Positions 42,187 to 52,079 of a stretch of 64,000 nucleotides of DNA are shown piece after piece. The stretch comes from Muricoccus nepalensis (GTDB lineage Bacteria > Pseudomonadota > Alphaproteobacteria > Acetobacterales > Acetobacteraceae): positions 1 through 64,000 of the forward strand of contig NZ_RCZP01000011.1 in the NCBI RefSeq assembly GCF_006438825.1, given 5' to 3'. The position numbers and the translations under genes are program-made. The stretch's first letter is position 1, and the number at the start of each line of letters is the position of its first letter. Below the pieces are notes generated by a model that had not been told where the DNA came from, did not search any database, and saw nothing but the letters and a program-made list of their open reading frames with translations.

Positions 42187-44221
42187 CATCTCCGTCCCCG
42201 TCGATCGCGCCCGCCTGGTGGCCGGGCTGACACGCTCCCAGGGCGAGGCCGCCGGCATGCACGGGCCGGTGCTGGTGCTGGCGGGGGCCGGAACCGGCAA
42301 GACCAAGACCCTGACTGCCGGCGTCGCCCTGCGCATCGCCGAGCGCGGCATCCCGGCGCAGCGCATCCTGGCCGTGACCTTCACCAACAAGGCGGCCGGC
42401 GAGATGCGCGAGCGCATCGTCGCCCTGCTCGGCGGGCAGACGGCGCCGTCCTGGATCGGCACCTTTCACGGCCTCGGCGCCCGCCAGCTGCGGCAGGAGC
42501 CGGAGATGGCCGGGCTGCGCGAGAACTTCGACGTGCTCGACGCCGACGACAGCAAGCGCCTGCTCAAGCGCACCATGAAGGCCATGGGCGCCGAGGCCGG
42601 CGAGGACGACGGCATGGCCAAGGACCCGGTGAAGGCCGTGGCCGGCCACATCGGCCGCTTCAAGGACAACCTCATCATCCCCGGTGAGGCAATCATCCGG
42701 GCCGAGGCGATGCTGGCCTCCAACCCGCTGGCCGACGCCTCCGGGCTGCGCGCCGCGGCGCGCATCTATCCCGAGTACCAGCGTCGCCTGCGCGAGGCCA
42801 ACGCCGCAGACTTCGGCGACCTGCTGCTCTGGCCCACCGTCGCGATGGGGAAGGACGAGGAGCGCCGCTTGCGCTTCGCCGGTCGCTTCTCCTGCCTGCT
42901 GGCCGACGAGTACCAGGACGTGAACGCTTCCCAGTCCCGCTGGCTCCGGCTGATGGCCAAGGACCACGGCGAGATCTTCGCCGTGGGCGACGATGATCAG
43001 TGCGTGTTCGGCTGGCGCGGCGCCGACATCGAGCATATCCGCCGCTTCACGCGCGACTTCCGCGGCGCCGCCGTGGTCAAGCTGGAGGAGAACTTCCGCT
43101 CCACCGGCCACATCCTGGCCGCGGCCAACGCGGTGATCGCCCGCGACGAAACCCGGCTGGGCAAGACGCTCCGCACCACCCGCGAGCAGGGCCAGCCGAT
43201 CGAGGTGGTGAAGTTCCGCAACGACGAGGCCGAGGCGATCGGCATCGCCGCCGAGATCCGCAAGCGCGGTGCAGAAGGCGTGCGCTGGCAGGACATCGCC
43301 ATCCTGTATCGCGCCAACCACCTGTCGCGCGGCATCGAGGAGGAACTGCTGCGGGCCAAGGTGCCCTACGTGCTCGTCGGCGACGTCGGTTTTTACCAGC
43401 GTTCAGAGGTCAAGGATGCTTTAGCGCTGCTGCGCCTTGCCACCTGCCCGGACGACTGTCAGTCCGATGAGGCGTTCCGCCGCGCCTGCAACAGCCCGCC
43501 GCGCGGCATTGGCCCCAAGGCGCTCGACCTGTTGGAGCGCGACGCCGAGTGGCGGGGTTCCTCACTGCTCGCCGCCTGCCACACCGCCGAGCTGCCGCCC
43601 AAGGTCAGGGGGGCGGCTGGAGCCTTCGCCGACGCCATCCGCGCCGTCGCGGCCGACGCCGGAGCGACCGTCGCCGACCGGGTGTCCATGCTGCTCGACT
43701 GTACCGGCTACCGGCAGTGGCTGCGCGACAGCCGGGCCGAGACCGTGGAAGGCCGGCTGGAGAACCTGGGCGAGTTGGTGCTGCTGGCCGGCGACTTCCA
43801 CTCGGCGGCCGAACTGCTGGAGCATGCCGCCCTGGCCAGCGCCGCGCCTAGCGAGAACACCGAGGGGCGGGTGCAGCTGCTCACCCTGCACCGGGCCAAG
43901 GGGCTGGAGTTCGCCCACGTCTTCCTGCCGGCGTGGAACACCACCGTATTCCCCAGCCAGTACGGCGAGGCCTCCGAGGAGCGGCGTCTCGCCTACGTGG
44001 CGCTGACCCGGGGCAAAGAGCGGGTGTCCGTCACCTACGCCGAGTTCCGGCGCGGCTACGTCGATCCCTCGCCCTTCCTCGACGATATCCCCGCCGACAA
44101 CCGCCACGAGGGCTGGCTGCGCCCGGAGGCACGCCGGCCAGCGCGGATTTCGCCCCGCCAAGCCGGCATGGACGCCCTCAACGAGATGCTCGCCGGCCTG
44201 CGTTCCCGGCCGACGACATGA
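42170..44221 (+). CDS. UvrD/PcrA/Rep-family DNA helicase
   Basis: A 683-residue SF1A helicase. Visible motifs in order: Q-motif LTRSQGEAAG, I AGAGTGKTKTL, Ia VTFTNKAAGEM, II LLADEYQDVN, III VGDDDQCVFGWRGAD, IV LEENFRST, V LLTLHRAKGLEF and VI YVALTRGKERV. It translocates 3'-5' and could serve plasmid replication, repair or transfer. It carries no C-terminal nuclease. Confidence 0.9.
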   Translation: MPIASDISVPVDRARLVAGLTRSQGEAAGMHGPVLVLAGAGTGKTKTLTAGVALRIAERGIPAQRILAVTFTNKAAGEMRERIVALLGGQTAPSWIGTFHGLGARQLRQEPEMAGLRENFDVLDADDSKRLLKRTMKAMGAEAGEDDGMAKDPVKAVAGHIGRFKDNLIIPGEAIIRAEAMLASNPLADASGLRAAARIYPEYQRRLREANAADFGDLLLWPTVAMGKDEERRLRFAGRFSCLLADEYQDVNASQSRWLRLMAKDHGEIFAVGDDDQCVFGWRGADIEHIRRFTRDFRGAAVVKLEENFRSTGHILAAANAVIARDETRLGKTLRTTREQGQPIEVVKFRNDEAEAIGIAAEIRKRGAEGVRWQDIAILYRANHLSRGIEEELLRAKVPYVLVGDVGFYQRSEVKDALALLRLATCPDDCQSDEAFRRACNSPPRGIGPKALDLLERDAEWRGSSLLAACHTAELPPKVRGAAGAFADAIRAVAADAGATVADRVSMLLDCTGYRQWLRDSRAETVEGRLENLGELVLLAGDFHSAAELLEHAALASAAPSENTEGRVQLLTLHRAKGLEFAHVFLPAWNTTVFPSQYGEASEERRLAYVALTRGKERVSVTYAEFRRGYVDPSPFLDDIPADNRHEGWLRPEARRPARISPRQAGMDALNEMLAGLRSRPTT

Positions 44222-44280
44222 GCGGGTGCGCCTCGTGGGCGCACCCGCCCTTCCTGTCCACCATCCCACGGAGAAGCTAC

Positions 44281-45522
44281 GTGAACGACAAAGACACACG
44301 CGCGAGCCGTCGCGCCCGCTACGCGCTGAACACCACCGGGCTCGGCCGGGTGCGGATCTCGACGTGGATGCCCGACGAGGGGCGCTGGGGCGCGTCGCTG
44401 CTGCAGCCTTCCACGACGTCCGGCGCCTCGCGCCAGATCGCGGACCTGGTGACTTGGCTGCCCAACGCGACGGACCGGAAGATGGCGGACGACTTCCTGG
44501 ACGGCGGGGCCGACGACGTCGCCTGGTTCCACTGCGACCGCGAGGGTTCGCGTTGGACCGTGACCGTCAAGCTCCTCGTCGCTCTAGGCTCGCCGGTGCT
44601 GGCGAATTTCTGCCTTCAGTACGCCTCGCCGATGGACGAGATGACCGCCGCGCACCCGCTGCTCGCCCGGTTGAGGAAGCTGCAGAGCTACGACTGGACC
44701 ACGCCGGAGTACCGCGACTTGTGCGCCGAACTCGGCTTCGACCCCGATCGAGGTCGGCCGCGCTTCGCCCGTCGTCACGAGGAGATGGGCAACGAGATCC
44801 TGCACTGGATCGGCACGAACATGGTCGAATCTGCTGGTCGGGCGAGGGGCTTGTCCGTGGAGACGCACCGCCAAAGCCTCGTGCTCGCCGAGAGCATGAT
44901 GAAGGCGCTGAGCGCGGACCCTGCCTGCCCTCCCGAGTCCCCGCTTTTCCTGGAGGCCAGGATCGAGCACTTTCCCACGGGAGTTCTACCTTGCCGTGAC
45001 GAGTTCCTGGCACTGCTGGCGAACGGCGACTTGGATGATCCCCTGCCCGTTACCGGAGCGGCCCCGCGTCCGGCAGATCTCAGCGTGCCCATCGTCTTCC
45101 TGCCGTCGCGCTACGGCAACGGTGTCAGCAAACAGCTCACGGTCGGCCGGCACTACGACCCCGACCGTTGGGAGGACCTGGGCTACGGCGACCTGCGCGG
45201 CGTGGCGCTGCGGCCGACCGACGCGGACCTGAATGCCTTGCCGGCCACCGCGATCGCCCATCGGGTTCTGCTCGACCAGGGTGTCGTGTTCCTCACGCGC
45301 GACGAGGCCCTGCACTACCTCGATACCGAGGCCATGTACTGGGCGCACGGACCCCGTAAGCACCTGCCGCTGCGCTTGCCGCGTGATCTGCCGCTGCGGC
45401 GCCTGACCTGGCGCGACAAGCTCGCGTGGAAGCTGGGTGAGCCTGTCCTGCCCATCGACCAGCAACTGGTCCGACGCGAGAACCTCGACCTGCACTCCAG
45501 GCCAGTGGCGAAGGCGGCGTAA
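44281..45522 (+). CDS. Hypothetical protein, 413 residues
   Basis: A protein of 413 residues from a GTG preceded by GGAGA. Recognisable segments are RVRISTWMPDEGRWGASLL, LPNATDRKMADDFLDGG, IVFLPSRYGNGVSKQLTVG and a basic tail before KLAWKLGEPVLPIDQQL. It is soluble, with no membrane span and no catalytic motif identified. It is followed by a purine tract and leader copy B. Confidence 0.65.
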   Translation: MNDKDTRASRRARYALNTTGLGRVRISTWMPDEGRWGASLLQPSTTSGASRQIADLVTWLPNATDRKMADDFLDGGADDVAWFHCDREGSRWTVTVKLLVALGSPVLANFCLQYASPMDEMTAAHPLLARLRKLQSYDWTTPEYRDLCAELGFDPDRGRPRFARRHEEMGNEILHWIGTNMVESAGRARGLSVETHRQSLVLAESMMKALSADPACPPESPLFLEARIEHFPTGVLPCRDEFLALLANGDLDDPLPVTGAAPRPADLSVPIVFLPSRYGNGVSKQLTVGRHYDPDRWEDLGYGDLRGVALRPTDADLNALPATAIAHRVLLDQGVVFLTRDEALHYLDTEAMYWAHGPRKHLPLRLPRDLPLRRLTWRDKLAWKLGEPVLPIDQQLVRRENLDLHSRPVAKAA

Positions 45523-45604
45523 CCCTCTGAGTAGGAGGAAGCAGAGGGGAAGAAGGATGGAATAGGGAAGGGAGGAGGGAGAGCCCTGCCACCCTCTCCC
45601 GGAG

Positions 45605-45655
45605 CGCGGCAAGGGTTCGTCGCTGCGCTCCCGCCGCTACGCGGCGCCCTGGCCT
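45605..45655 (+). repeat. Composite leader palindrome, copy B
   Basis: GGCAAGGG at 45608-45615 with inner sequence ttcgtcgctgcgctcccgc and a slightly degenerate right arm CCCTGGC at 45647-45653. A purine-rich tract fills about 45530-45592. A start-proximal hairpin (45683-45690 with 45696-45703, loop gagaa) precedes the small membrane gene at 45723. Confidence 0.55.
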
Positions 45656-45722
45656 CGCCCCGGTTGGGGCGGCCGGCGGGCTGGGTCTTCGAGAAGAAGA
45701 CTCAGAAGAAGGAAGGGGATCC

Positions 45723-45896
45723 ATGGATCTCGCAGAGCGCATCGCCAGGCGTAAGGGCCGCCGGCAGGACATCGAAGCCGCCGTCGGCCTGATCCTCATC
45801 GTCGCCATCCTGCTCGGCGGCGCCGTGCTGCCGGGCTTCCTGGCGCAGCACGCCTCCACCGTCCGCGTGCCGGCCCTTCAGGAGGCCCGCCGGTGA
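45723..45896 (+). CDS. Small single-pass membrane protein (57 residues)
   Basis: The peptide begins MDLAERIARRKGRRQDIEAA, followed by one transmembrane helix (VGLILIVAILLGGAVLPGF) and a short tail. A GGAAGGGG lies upstream of the ATG, and the stop overlaps the next start (GGTGA). Its charge pattern predicts the N terminus in the cytoplasm. Confidence 0.6.
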   Translation: MDLAERIARRKGRRQDIEAAVGLILIVAILLGGAVLPGFLAQHASTVRVPALQEARR

Positions 45897-46261
45897 GCCC
45901 CGTCATCCTGCCCGAGATAGACGGCCATCTCACCGTCCGGGTGCTGGAGGACGTGATGGCGGACGGCTTCTGCCTGATCCGCACCGACTGCAGCCCGCCC
46001 GTCGAGGTCGCCATCGTCCATGACGGCTCCGACCGCGGCATCGGCGAGACCGCGGCCTACGTCGCGCTGCTCGCCCGCTCCCCCGGCATGAAGCGCCTGC
46101 TGGACGAGGCCGTGGCCTTCGAGGCCGAGGCATTCGACGAGGATGAGCCGGTGTCGGGCGCCGACCTCGTGCAGTGGTTCGCCGACTGGCGACTGCGGGT
46201 TCGTACCCTGCTGACAAAGCCCCTGCCGCCGCTTCTCCCGATACTCGACCCGGACACCTGA
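45893..46261 (+). CDS. Hypothetical protein, 122 residues
   Basis: A GTG start overlaps the previous stop. Acidic protein with segments PEIDGHLTVRVLEDVMADG, HDGSDRGIGETAAYVAL and VQWFADWRLRVRTLL. No family recognised; tightly coupled to the small membrane gene upstream. Confidence 0.6.
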   Translation: MSPVILPEIDGHLTVRVLEDVMADGFCLIRTDCSPPVEVAIVHDGSDRGIGETAAYVALLARSPGMKRLLDEAVAFEAEAFDEDEPVSGADLVQWFADWRLRVRTLLTKPLPPLLPILDPDT

Positions 46262-46317
46262 CGGGCGCCCCGCGCCCTCCCGACTGCCCTCCTCATCCTG
46301 ATCCGAAAGGAACTGCC

Positions 46318-46908
46318 ATGCCCACTCCGGCACAGCTGCCGCACTTCCTCGTGCTGCGGCCCACCCTCGGTCACGCCTCGCGCGACGGCGCCTACGCGCA
46401 CATCGAGGCCCTGGTCATGTATACGCGGAGCGAGGCGGTGCCCGCCCGGTACGGCGACCTTCACCCCCTGGTACGCTGGGACGACACGCCCCGCCCGATC
46501 CTGCACGAGGGCCTGCGCTGGACGTGTCAGATCGACGACCGCAGCACCGATGCCTACGGCATCCACTACGGCTACACCCCCGAGCACGCCGACGTCTTCA
46601 CCGCGGCGGATTTCGGCCGCTACGGCAAGTCGATCCCCGCCCTCCGGCGGGCAATGGACCGCCTGCAGGATCAGGAAGGCCGCACCGAGGACGTCGCCCT
46701 GCTGCTGACGCGGCTCGCCCGGGTCCTGAAGGTGGGCGGCGTGGTGCTGCTGGAGCCGCGTATCGGCGAGAGCTACTTCGGCGAACACCATCGCATCCGC
46801 TGCTCGGCCGAGGCACCGAACCTCGGCCCGATGGTCGCGGGCATCGGCGAGATGGTTCGGGAGCTGCACCGCCACTGCGCCGCGCGCTGTGGCCGGATGG
46901 CAGCCTGA
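46318..46908 (+). CDS. Hypothetical protein, 196 residues
   Basis: An ATG preceded by AAAGGAAC. Segments include HFLVLRPTLGHASRDGAYAH, GIHYGYTPEHADVFTAADFG and LLLTRLARVLKVGGVVLLEP. The mix of aromatic and charged residues looks like a globular cytoplasmic protein; no family or active-site motif was recognised. The next gene (XF1762-like) starts 3 bases downstream. Confidence 0.6.
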   Translation: MPTPAQLPHFLVLRPTLGHASRDGAYAHIEALVMYTRSEAVPARYGDLHPLVRWDDTPRPILHEGLRWTCQIDDRSTDAYGIHYGYTPEHADVFTAADFGRYGKSIPALRRAMDRLQDQEGRTEDVALLLTRLARVLKVGGVVLLEPRIGESYFGEHHRIRCSAEAPNLGPMVAGIGEMVRELHRHCAARCGRMAA

Positions 46909-46911
46909 GCC

Positions 46912-47298
46912 GTGGCACGGCAAGCCCCCACCACCTGCTGCCACTGCGGCGAACCGCCGGTGCTGGAACTGGCGCAGGCGTGGTCCGACCACGCTTTCCT
47001 GTTGGAGACCTGCTGCCTCACGGCCCATGAGGAGGTGTGCGCCGGCATGGCCGAGGACCCGGCGTGGGCGCGCGACCTGCTGCGCCATCTCGGGGCTGAG
47101 GTTCTGCTCGGCCACGGCCTGCGCCGGGTGGCCGACACCGGCTGCGGCCAGCTGCTGCTGGACTGGAACCCCGAGATCCGGCCAGTGAGCTTCGCTCGCG
47201 CGGCCGACTTCGTGCGGCGCCACCACACCCACAACGCCGCCCCGACCGCCTGGCGCTACGGGGCCGCCATTACCAACGGGGCCACGCTGCTGGGTGTG
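46912..47298 (+). pseudogene. XF1762-family gene, N-terminal fragment
   Basis: From a GTG at 46912 the frame encodes a Cys-rich start (TTCCHCGEPPVLELA) and the N-terminal part of an XF1762-type GNAT-like protein: VSFARAADFVRRHHTHNAAP, TAWRYGAAITNGATLLGV. At about 47299 homology stops exactly where the Tn554-like element begins; the open frame runs on to 47364 into element sequence. The missing C-terminal half is at 52229-52630, in the same reading frame, so the gene was whole before insertion. Confidence 0.8.
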
Positions 47299-47530
47299 TT
47301 GTACGGAGTGACGCTGTCAAACCCTTTTTCGAAGGGTGACCGGCCTCTATCCATGAGTCTCTAACTGATGGCTCGGACCAGGCCAAATACTGTGGCGCGG
47401 CCTCACCCTGGTGGTGCTCCGATCCTCGGAAGGCCCTGGCCGATGCCCAACGAACACCGTGGGCTTCCCGACACTTCCCCTATGCCAGCCGCCGTTGATG
47501 GCCGGAAGGCAGCCTTCCTTTTCACGCGCG

Positions 47531-48088
47531 TCACGTCGAAAGCCCTGCCGTGGGCAGCTCCGTCTCGGCCTGTCTGCTGCGCCCGAGGCCGTTCCGAAGC
47601 AAAACTTCCCGCAGGTTGGCATTGTGGCGGTGGAGTTCCTCGACCTCGCGCTCAAGCCGGATAATTATAGCCGCCAACTCCTCCTTGCTGCGCCGGTCCA
47701 GCCGCCGCGCGCGGCGCAGCTCGGTGGTGGACGGGGCGATGGGCGTCCCATCCTTTCCGCCGTCGCTGGCCACGGCCAGTTCGGCCCGCAGCGCGCGCTG
47801 GCCCGAGCGGGTAGTCCGCCTGGTGCCGGCCCCAGCAGCCGCGGCGTAGAGCGCTCGGCACTCGGGGTTGCGCAGCACCGTTTTGGCCGAGACCGCACCT
47901 TCGGGCAGCTCGCGCGACACTCGCTCGATGGCGGCCAACGTCACCCGTCGACCATCCGCCGCCAGTGCCGTGACTGCAGCCCGGACCGTGGCGACGCTGC
48001 GCACGCGGCGGGCGTCGTAGATCGGACGCAGCGCGGCGGGCGGCTCCCGCTCGGCACCTGAGCCTGCCTTGCGTGCCCTGGCCCTCAT
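47531..48088 (-). CDS. TnpC-like coiled-coil protein of the element
   Basis: A 185-residue protein with an N-terminal helical domain (RSVATVRAAVTALAADGRRV, LAAIERVSRELPEGAVS) and a C-terminal coiled coil (ELAAIIIRLEREVEELHRHN). It resembles TnpC/DUF6262 accessory proteins of Tn554-type elements, which assist orientation or efficiency of transposition. The ATG overlaps the TnpB stop (ATGA). Confidence 0.7.
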   Translation of the reverse strand: MRARARKAGSGAEREPPAALRPIYDARRVRSVATVRAAVTALAADGRRVTLAAIERVSRELPEGAVSAKTVLRNPECRALYAAAAGAGTRRTTRSGQRALRAELAVASDGGKDGTPIAPSTTELRRARRLDRRSKEELAAIIIRLEREVEELHRHNANLREVLLRNGLGRSRQAETELPTAGLST

Positions 48089-50673
48089 CGGCGGCCTCCC
48101 CGATTGTCCGAATGCTGGTCGGCCTGGGCGTATTGCACCTCCGCCGCCTGCTCCCCGTTGCGTTCGACGGCCTCGATCAGCGCCATTTCGGCCAGCATGT
48201 CCTCGCAGCCCGCGACGACCTCGCGTGCCTTGCGCTCGTCCGCCCGCAGCCCCTGCCCGGAGGCGAGCTGCACCATGTCCCCGTAGATGCGCTTGAACTC
48301 CTCCACCTGCGCCCGCTTGGCCGGGTCCGGGGCGTTGCCCGCGCAGCCGAGGCAGGCGAACTTGGCAGGGCACATGTTGGCGACGGTGCAGGTGCCGCCC
48401 ACCACGGGCACCAGCGCGCCCACGCCGCCGCGCGCGTCCTCCAGTTGGCGGCGGATCGCGGCAGGCGCCCGGAGGTGGGTGCGCGTGAGGTCGAGCCGGT
48501 CGAGGAAGATGCGCTCCTGCACGTCGATCAGCTGCGCCGGTGTCGGCTGGGCGTAGTAGCGCGTGACCTCCACGTCGCGCTGCTTGAGCAGCAGCGCGAT
48601 CACATCGAGCGGCACCTCAAGCTGCCGCATCTCGGTGGCGAAGCCGTGGCGCAGCAGGTGCGCGCTCAGCCGCACGGTTTCGCCCTGGGCTGTCGAGACG
48701 CCGACGCCGTGGAGCAGGATGCGCATGCAGGCGTTGATGTCGCTTGGCTCGAAGTGCCGTCCCCCGAACTGGAACAGGTAGGGTGCCGGCTCGCATTTCC
48801 TGCGGAGCGCGTGGAACGGCGGCACCGGCGCGGCCCTGCCCTCGTGCTCGCGCAGGAAGGCGAACCAGGCGTGCAGCGCCTTGAGGCAGCGATCGTCGAT
48901 GTAAAACGGCTCCTCCGCGCCGCGCCCTTTGGGTATCGCGCGGAACGCGATTACCTCCTTGCCGCCCGGCAGCTCCGCCCGCGTCAGATGCTCGCGGGTG
49001 AGGCGGATCTGCAGCACCTCGCCGACGCGCGCGCCGGTCTTGGTCATGATCTGCAAGCCGGCGTGGCCGATCAGGCCGGCCGCCATTAGCGTGTCCACGG
49101 GCAGGAACAGCAGGCCGAGGTCGGCCGCAACGCGCTTCAGCCATCTGCCTACGCTCCTGGGCCAGTCCGGCCGGGCCGGCGGGAAGATCGCCCCGGCCAC
49201 CGCGTAGCCGTGGGCGGCAAGAAAAGCAGGATCCGGGTCGTAGTTCAGCCCGCCGGACCGAACCAGGTCCGCGAACCAGAACCCGGCCTGCTCCACAGTC
49301 TCGCACCCTGCCGAGGCACCCTCGTAAGAGACGAACAAGGTGTCGGCGCCACAATCGTAGCCCGTCATGGCTACAGCCTCGCGAGCAGCGTAGTACTGCT
49401 TGGGCGCGACTGGAGCATGGAGGCGGCGGAGCGTGTGCCCGTCCCAGAGCCGAAAGCGGTGCGTGACGGTGCGCGCCGACCCTGTGGGGGTAACCACCTC
49501 CTCGGTATAGGCAAAGGCTACGGGGAAGGAGGTGTCGGGATGGCGACGGGCGCGGTCACAGGCGTCCCGGAACGCTTGGCGCAGACGGACGAGCTGGTTG
49601 ACGCGCCGCCCGGCGATGTCGCGGAACAGATAGAACTTGTCGTGCACGGCTGCGGTGGCGGCTTTGCGTCGTTTCCGCCTCTCCTCATCGACCTGCTTGT
49701 AGAGCAGGCTGCGGTGCCAGAAGGTTGCGCTCGTGACCGCTTGCAGCCGAAATGGGGCAAGGCCGTGGGCCTGTTCGGGTGTCAGGCGCTCGAAGTAGCT
49801 CTGCTGCCTGCGCAGCAGGCGGAAATAGACCTGCAGCCAATGCGCCCGAGACGGGGCACTGACGTCCGGGAGAACCTGCCCGTCGTGGAAGGCGGGATAG
49901 AAGGTGTCCGGATCGAGCGCATCGATGTCGGCCAAGCCTAGTGCAGGCAGGAACCCGGCCAGCGCCCCGAAGAAACACCAGTCGCTGCTGTGGCCGACCT
50001 CGGCGAGGGTGAGGCAGAAGAAGGCAGTGTTCCGCAATCCCTGCGGCGTCAAGCTACAGATCATCCGCAGGCTCGTGGCGCTAAGCGGACGGTGGGCGCG
50101 CGGGTCGTCCAGAAAGGTGAGCGGCATGTGGTGCAGCGCCGGGTCGATCAGTGGCAGCACCGTGGCGAGCGTCACCGGCTGCCACATGCTGGCCCGCGAC
50201 CTCCTGCGGCCGGTCTCGACCTCCCACGCCCGCAGCTCTGCCGCGACACGCTGCGAGCCGAGGCCGGTGAGGGTATCGACCGCGGTATACGTGATCGGCT
50301 TGCCGGCCCGGTCCAGGCTCTCGATGGAGAGGCGCACCAGCCGTCGCTGCAACGCGCGGACCTCCCGTGCCGCCTTGATCCGCGTGGCGAAGCAGCGGTA
50401 GAGCGCGATCCAGGCCTGGCATGCCTCCTCGTCCTGGACCACGCGGGTCAGGAGTTCGGCTTTGATGTCGCGCAAGTAGGTGCGCTCGTGCTTGCGGAAC
50501 GCTTCCACGCTAATGCCGGTCGCCGCCGCGAGTTCTACCTGCGATTTCGGCATGCCAGACGCGCGAACATCCTCCAGCGCGCGGTGGACTGTCGCCCGTT
50601 GCTCCACCGACCGGCGAGCACACCAGATCGCAGCCGCCTGACGACCGGGCCAGGTTTTGGTCCTGTTGCTCAA
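48085..50673 (-). CDS. TnpB-like large tyrosine recombinase
   Basis: An 862-residue recombinase. The C-terminal catalytic domain has the first Arg in TKTGARVGEVLQIRL, the box LSAHLLRHGFATEM (H-x-x-R-H) and the nucleophile Tyr in DVEVTRYYAQPTP; a Cys cluster follows (CTVANMCPAKFACLGC), a probable zinc site. The N-terminal 450 residues are unlike ordinary integrases. A TTG overlapping the tnpA stop (TTGA) is the likely start; an in-frame ATG at 50904 would give 939 residues but lies inside tnpA. Confidence 0.8.
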   Translation of the reverse strand: MSNRTKTWPGRQAAAIWCARRSVEQRATVHRALEDVRASGMPKSQVELAAATGISVEAFRKHERTYLRDIKAELLTRVVQDEEACQAWIALYRCFATRIKAAREVRALQRRLVRLSIESLDRAGKPITYTAVDTLTGLGSQRVAAELRAWEVETGRRRSRASMWQPVTLATVLPLIDPALHHMPLTFLDDPRAHRPLSATSLRMICSLTPQGLRNTAFFCLTLAEVGHSSDWCFFGALAGFLPALGLADIDALDPDTFYPAFHDGQVLPDVSAPSRAHWLQVYFRLLRRQQSYFERLTPEQAHGLAPFRLQAVTSATFWHRSLLYKQVDEERRKRRKAATAAVHDKFYLFRDIAGRRVNQLVRLRQAFRDACDRARRHPDTSFPVAFAYTEEVVTPTGSARTVTHRFRLWDGHTLRRLHAPVAPKQYYAAREAVAMTGYDCGADTLFVSYEGASAGCETVEQAGFWFADLVRSGGLNYDPDPAFLAAHGYAVAGAIFPPARPDWPRSVGRWLKRVAADLGLLFLPVDTLMAAGLIGHAGLQIMTKTGARVGEVLQIRLTREHLTRAELPGGKEVIAFRAIPKGRGAEEPFYIDDRCLKALHAWFAFLREHEGRAAPVPPFHALRRKCEPAPYLFQFGGRHFEPSDINACMRILLHGVGVSTAQGETVRLSAHLLRHGFATEMRQLEVPLDVIALLLKQRDVEVTRYYAQPTPAQLIDVQERIFLDRLDLTRTHLRAPAAIRRQLEDARGGVGALVPVVGGTCTVANMCPAKFACLGCAGNAPDPAKRAQVEEFKRIYGDMVQLASGQGLRADERKAREVVAGCEDMLAEMALIEAVERNGEQAAEVQYAQADQHSDNRGGRR

Positions 50674-52079
50674 GGACGCGGTCGCGGCTCGCCCCCGCCG
50701 CTCAGCATTTCGTCCAGCATCGCGGCGGCTTCGGACGAAGCCAGGCCAAGCGGAACCGTCCCTCGTGCCCCCGACCCGCCCTCCTTGCGGGCAGCAGGCC
50801 GTCGGCCTCGCCGGTCGATCCAAGCATGGATGCGGGCCGCGGTGCGCGGGAGGTCGTGCCGGCGGATCGCCTGATCGTAGACCGGCAGCATATTGGTCCG
50901 CCATGCCATCAGCTCGCGAAAGGCCTGGCGGTCGTGCACCAGCTGCGCCTCGGACCGCGCGCCGGCCGCGAGCGCGCTCAGGGCCTGGGTGACGTACCAG
51001 TGTCGGACCTGGTGACAGCGCAGCGAGATCCCAGAGGCGCGCAGTGCGGGCGTCCAGAAGTTGCGGCGGAAGTGATCCGAGTCGAGCGCGGTGCCGGCCG
51101 CGGTCAGGAACAGCGGCTCGCCGGTCAGCTCGGCGGCGTCCGCGCGTCGAAAGTCGGCCAGCCCGCGGCCGCGCGGGTCCAGGCGCGAGCGCTCCTCGTC
51201 CACGTAGCGGCGCAGCACCTTGACGGTGCGGTCACCGAGGATGAGCCGCTTGGTCCGCCGCCCCAGGCTGCCCTTGTTGCACGCGAGCACCTCGCGCAGG
51301 AACCCGCTTGGGCGCCAGTCGGCCAGCGTCAGCGAGCAAGCCTCCCCGACGCGTGGGCCGGCGTCGAACAGCACGCGCACGAGCGCCATCTCGCGCAGGG
51401 ACCAGCCCCACCGCTCGCCCGCGGCCAGCACGTCATTCATCAGAGCCGGGTCGTCGAGCAAGGTCGGCAGCCAGCGCTCGCCGCGCAGCCGGAAGTAGGC
51501 CGCCGAACTGCGGCGCTCGGCAGCGGGCAGGGGCGCGTCCACGCCGCTCTCCAGCGGCATCCGCTCGCGGCCGTGCGCGCGCCGGAACGCCTCGGCCTCG
51601 GCACGGGCCTCGGCCTCGATAGCCGCCCGGGCGCCGGCAGCCTCCATCGGATTAGCGTGCGGGTAGAAGCCGTGCAGCTGCAGGACTGCGTAGAACGACC
51701 GCAGCGCCGCGAGCAGGCGCTCCAGGCCACGACCGGTCTGCCAAGTGGGCTTGACCGAGCAGGTCTGAAAGCCCAGGCGGTCGCGCGCCACCATGAGCGC
51801 GCACCGCATCTCCACTGCGAGCACGTGGGAGACGACGCGGCGCGCCTCTTCCGGCGACCCGAGCAAGCGCCAGCCCTGGCGCTGCACTTCGAAATCGCTC
51901 TCAGCGCGTGAGGCGAAAGCGACGACCTCACTCGTGTAGGCGTACGCGGTCCGGGGCGAGTGGTGCCGGGGAGAGCGGCAGGCATAAGCCGTGAGCTCGA
52001 CGTGGGGGAGGCCGTCCTGGTCCACGACGTGGACGGGGAAGAGGTCGCTGGCCGTGCGGACGCGCGTGTACTTTGGCAT
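50670..52079 (-). CDS. TnpA-like tyrosine recombinase
   Basis: A 469-residue recombinase, first gene of the element. Catalytic residues: Arg in FDAGPRVGEACSLTLADW, Lys region CNKGSLGRRTKRL, box CHQVRHWYVTQ and the nucleophile Tyr near NMLPVYDQAIRR. The ATG at 52079 follows GAGAGG; an upstream in-frame ATG at 52169 exists. It reads toward tnpB and overlaps it. Confidence 0.82.
   Translation of the reverse strand: MPKYTRVRTASDLFPVHVVDQDGLPHVELTAYACRSPRHHSPRTAYAYTSEVVAFASRAESDFEVQRQGWRLLGSPEEARRVVSHVLAVEMRCALMVARDRLGFQTCSVKPTWQTGRGLERLLAALRSFYAVLQLHGFYPHANPMEAAGARAAIEAEARAEAEAFRRAHGRERMPLESGVDAPLPAAERRSSAAYFRLRGERWLPTLLDDPALMNDVLAAGERWGWSLREMALVRVLFDAGPRVGEACSLTLADWRPSGFLREVLACNKGSLGRRTKRLILGDRTVKVLRRYVDEERSRLDPRGRGLADFRRADAAELTGEPLFLTAAGTALDSDHFRRNFWTPALRASGISLRCHQVRHWYVTQALSALAAGARSEAQLVHDRQAFRELMAWRTNMLPVYDQAIRRHDLPRTAARIHAWIDRRGRRPAARKEGGSGARGTVPLGLASSEAAAMLDEMLSGGGEPRPRP

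Noticed and set aside
46912-47364. Treating the frame up to 47364 as an intact small gene
   Set aside because: Homology to the XF1762 family stops at about 47298 and resumes after the mobile element, so the last codons are element sequence.
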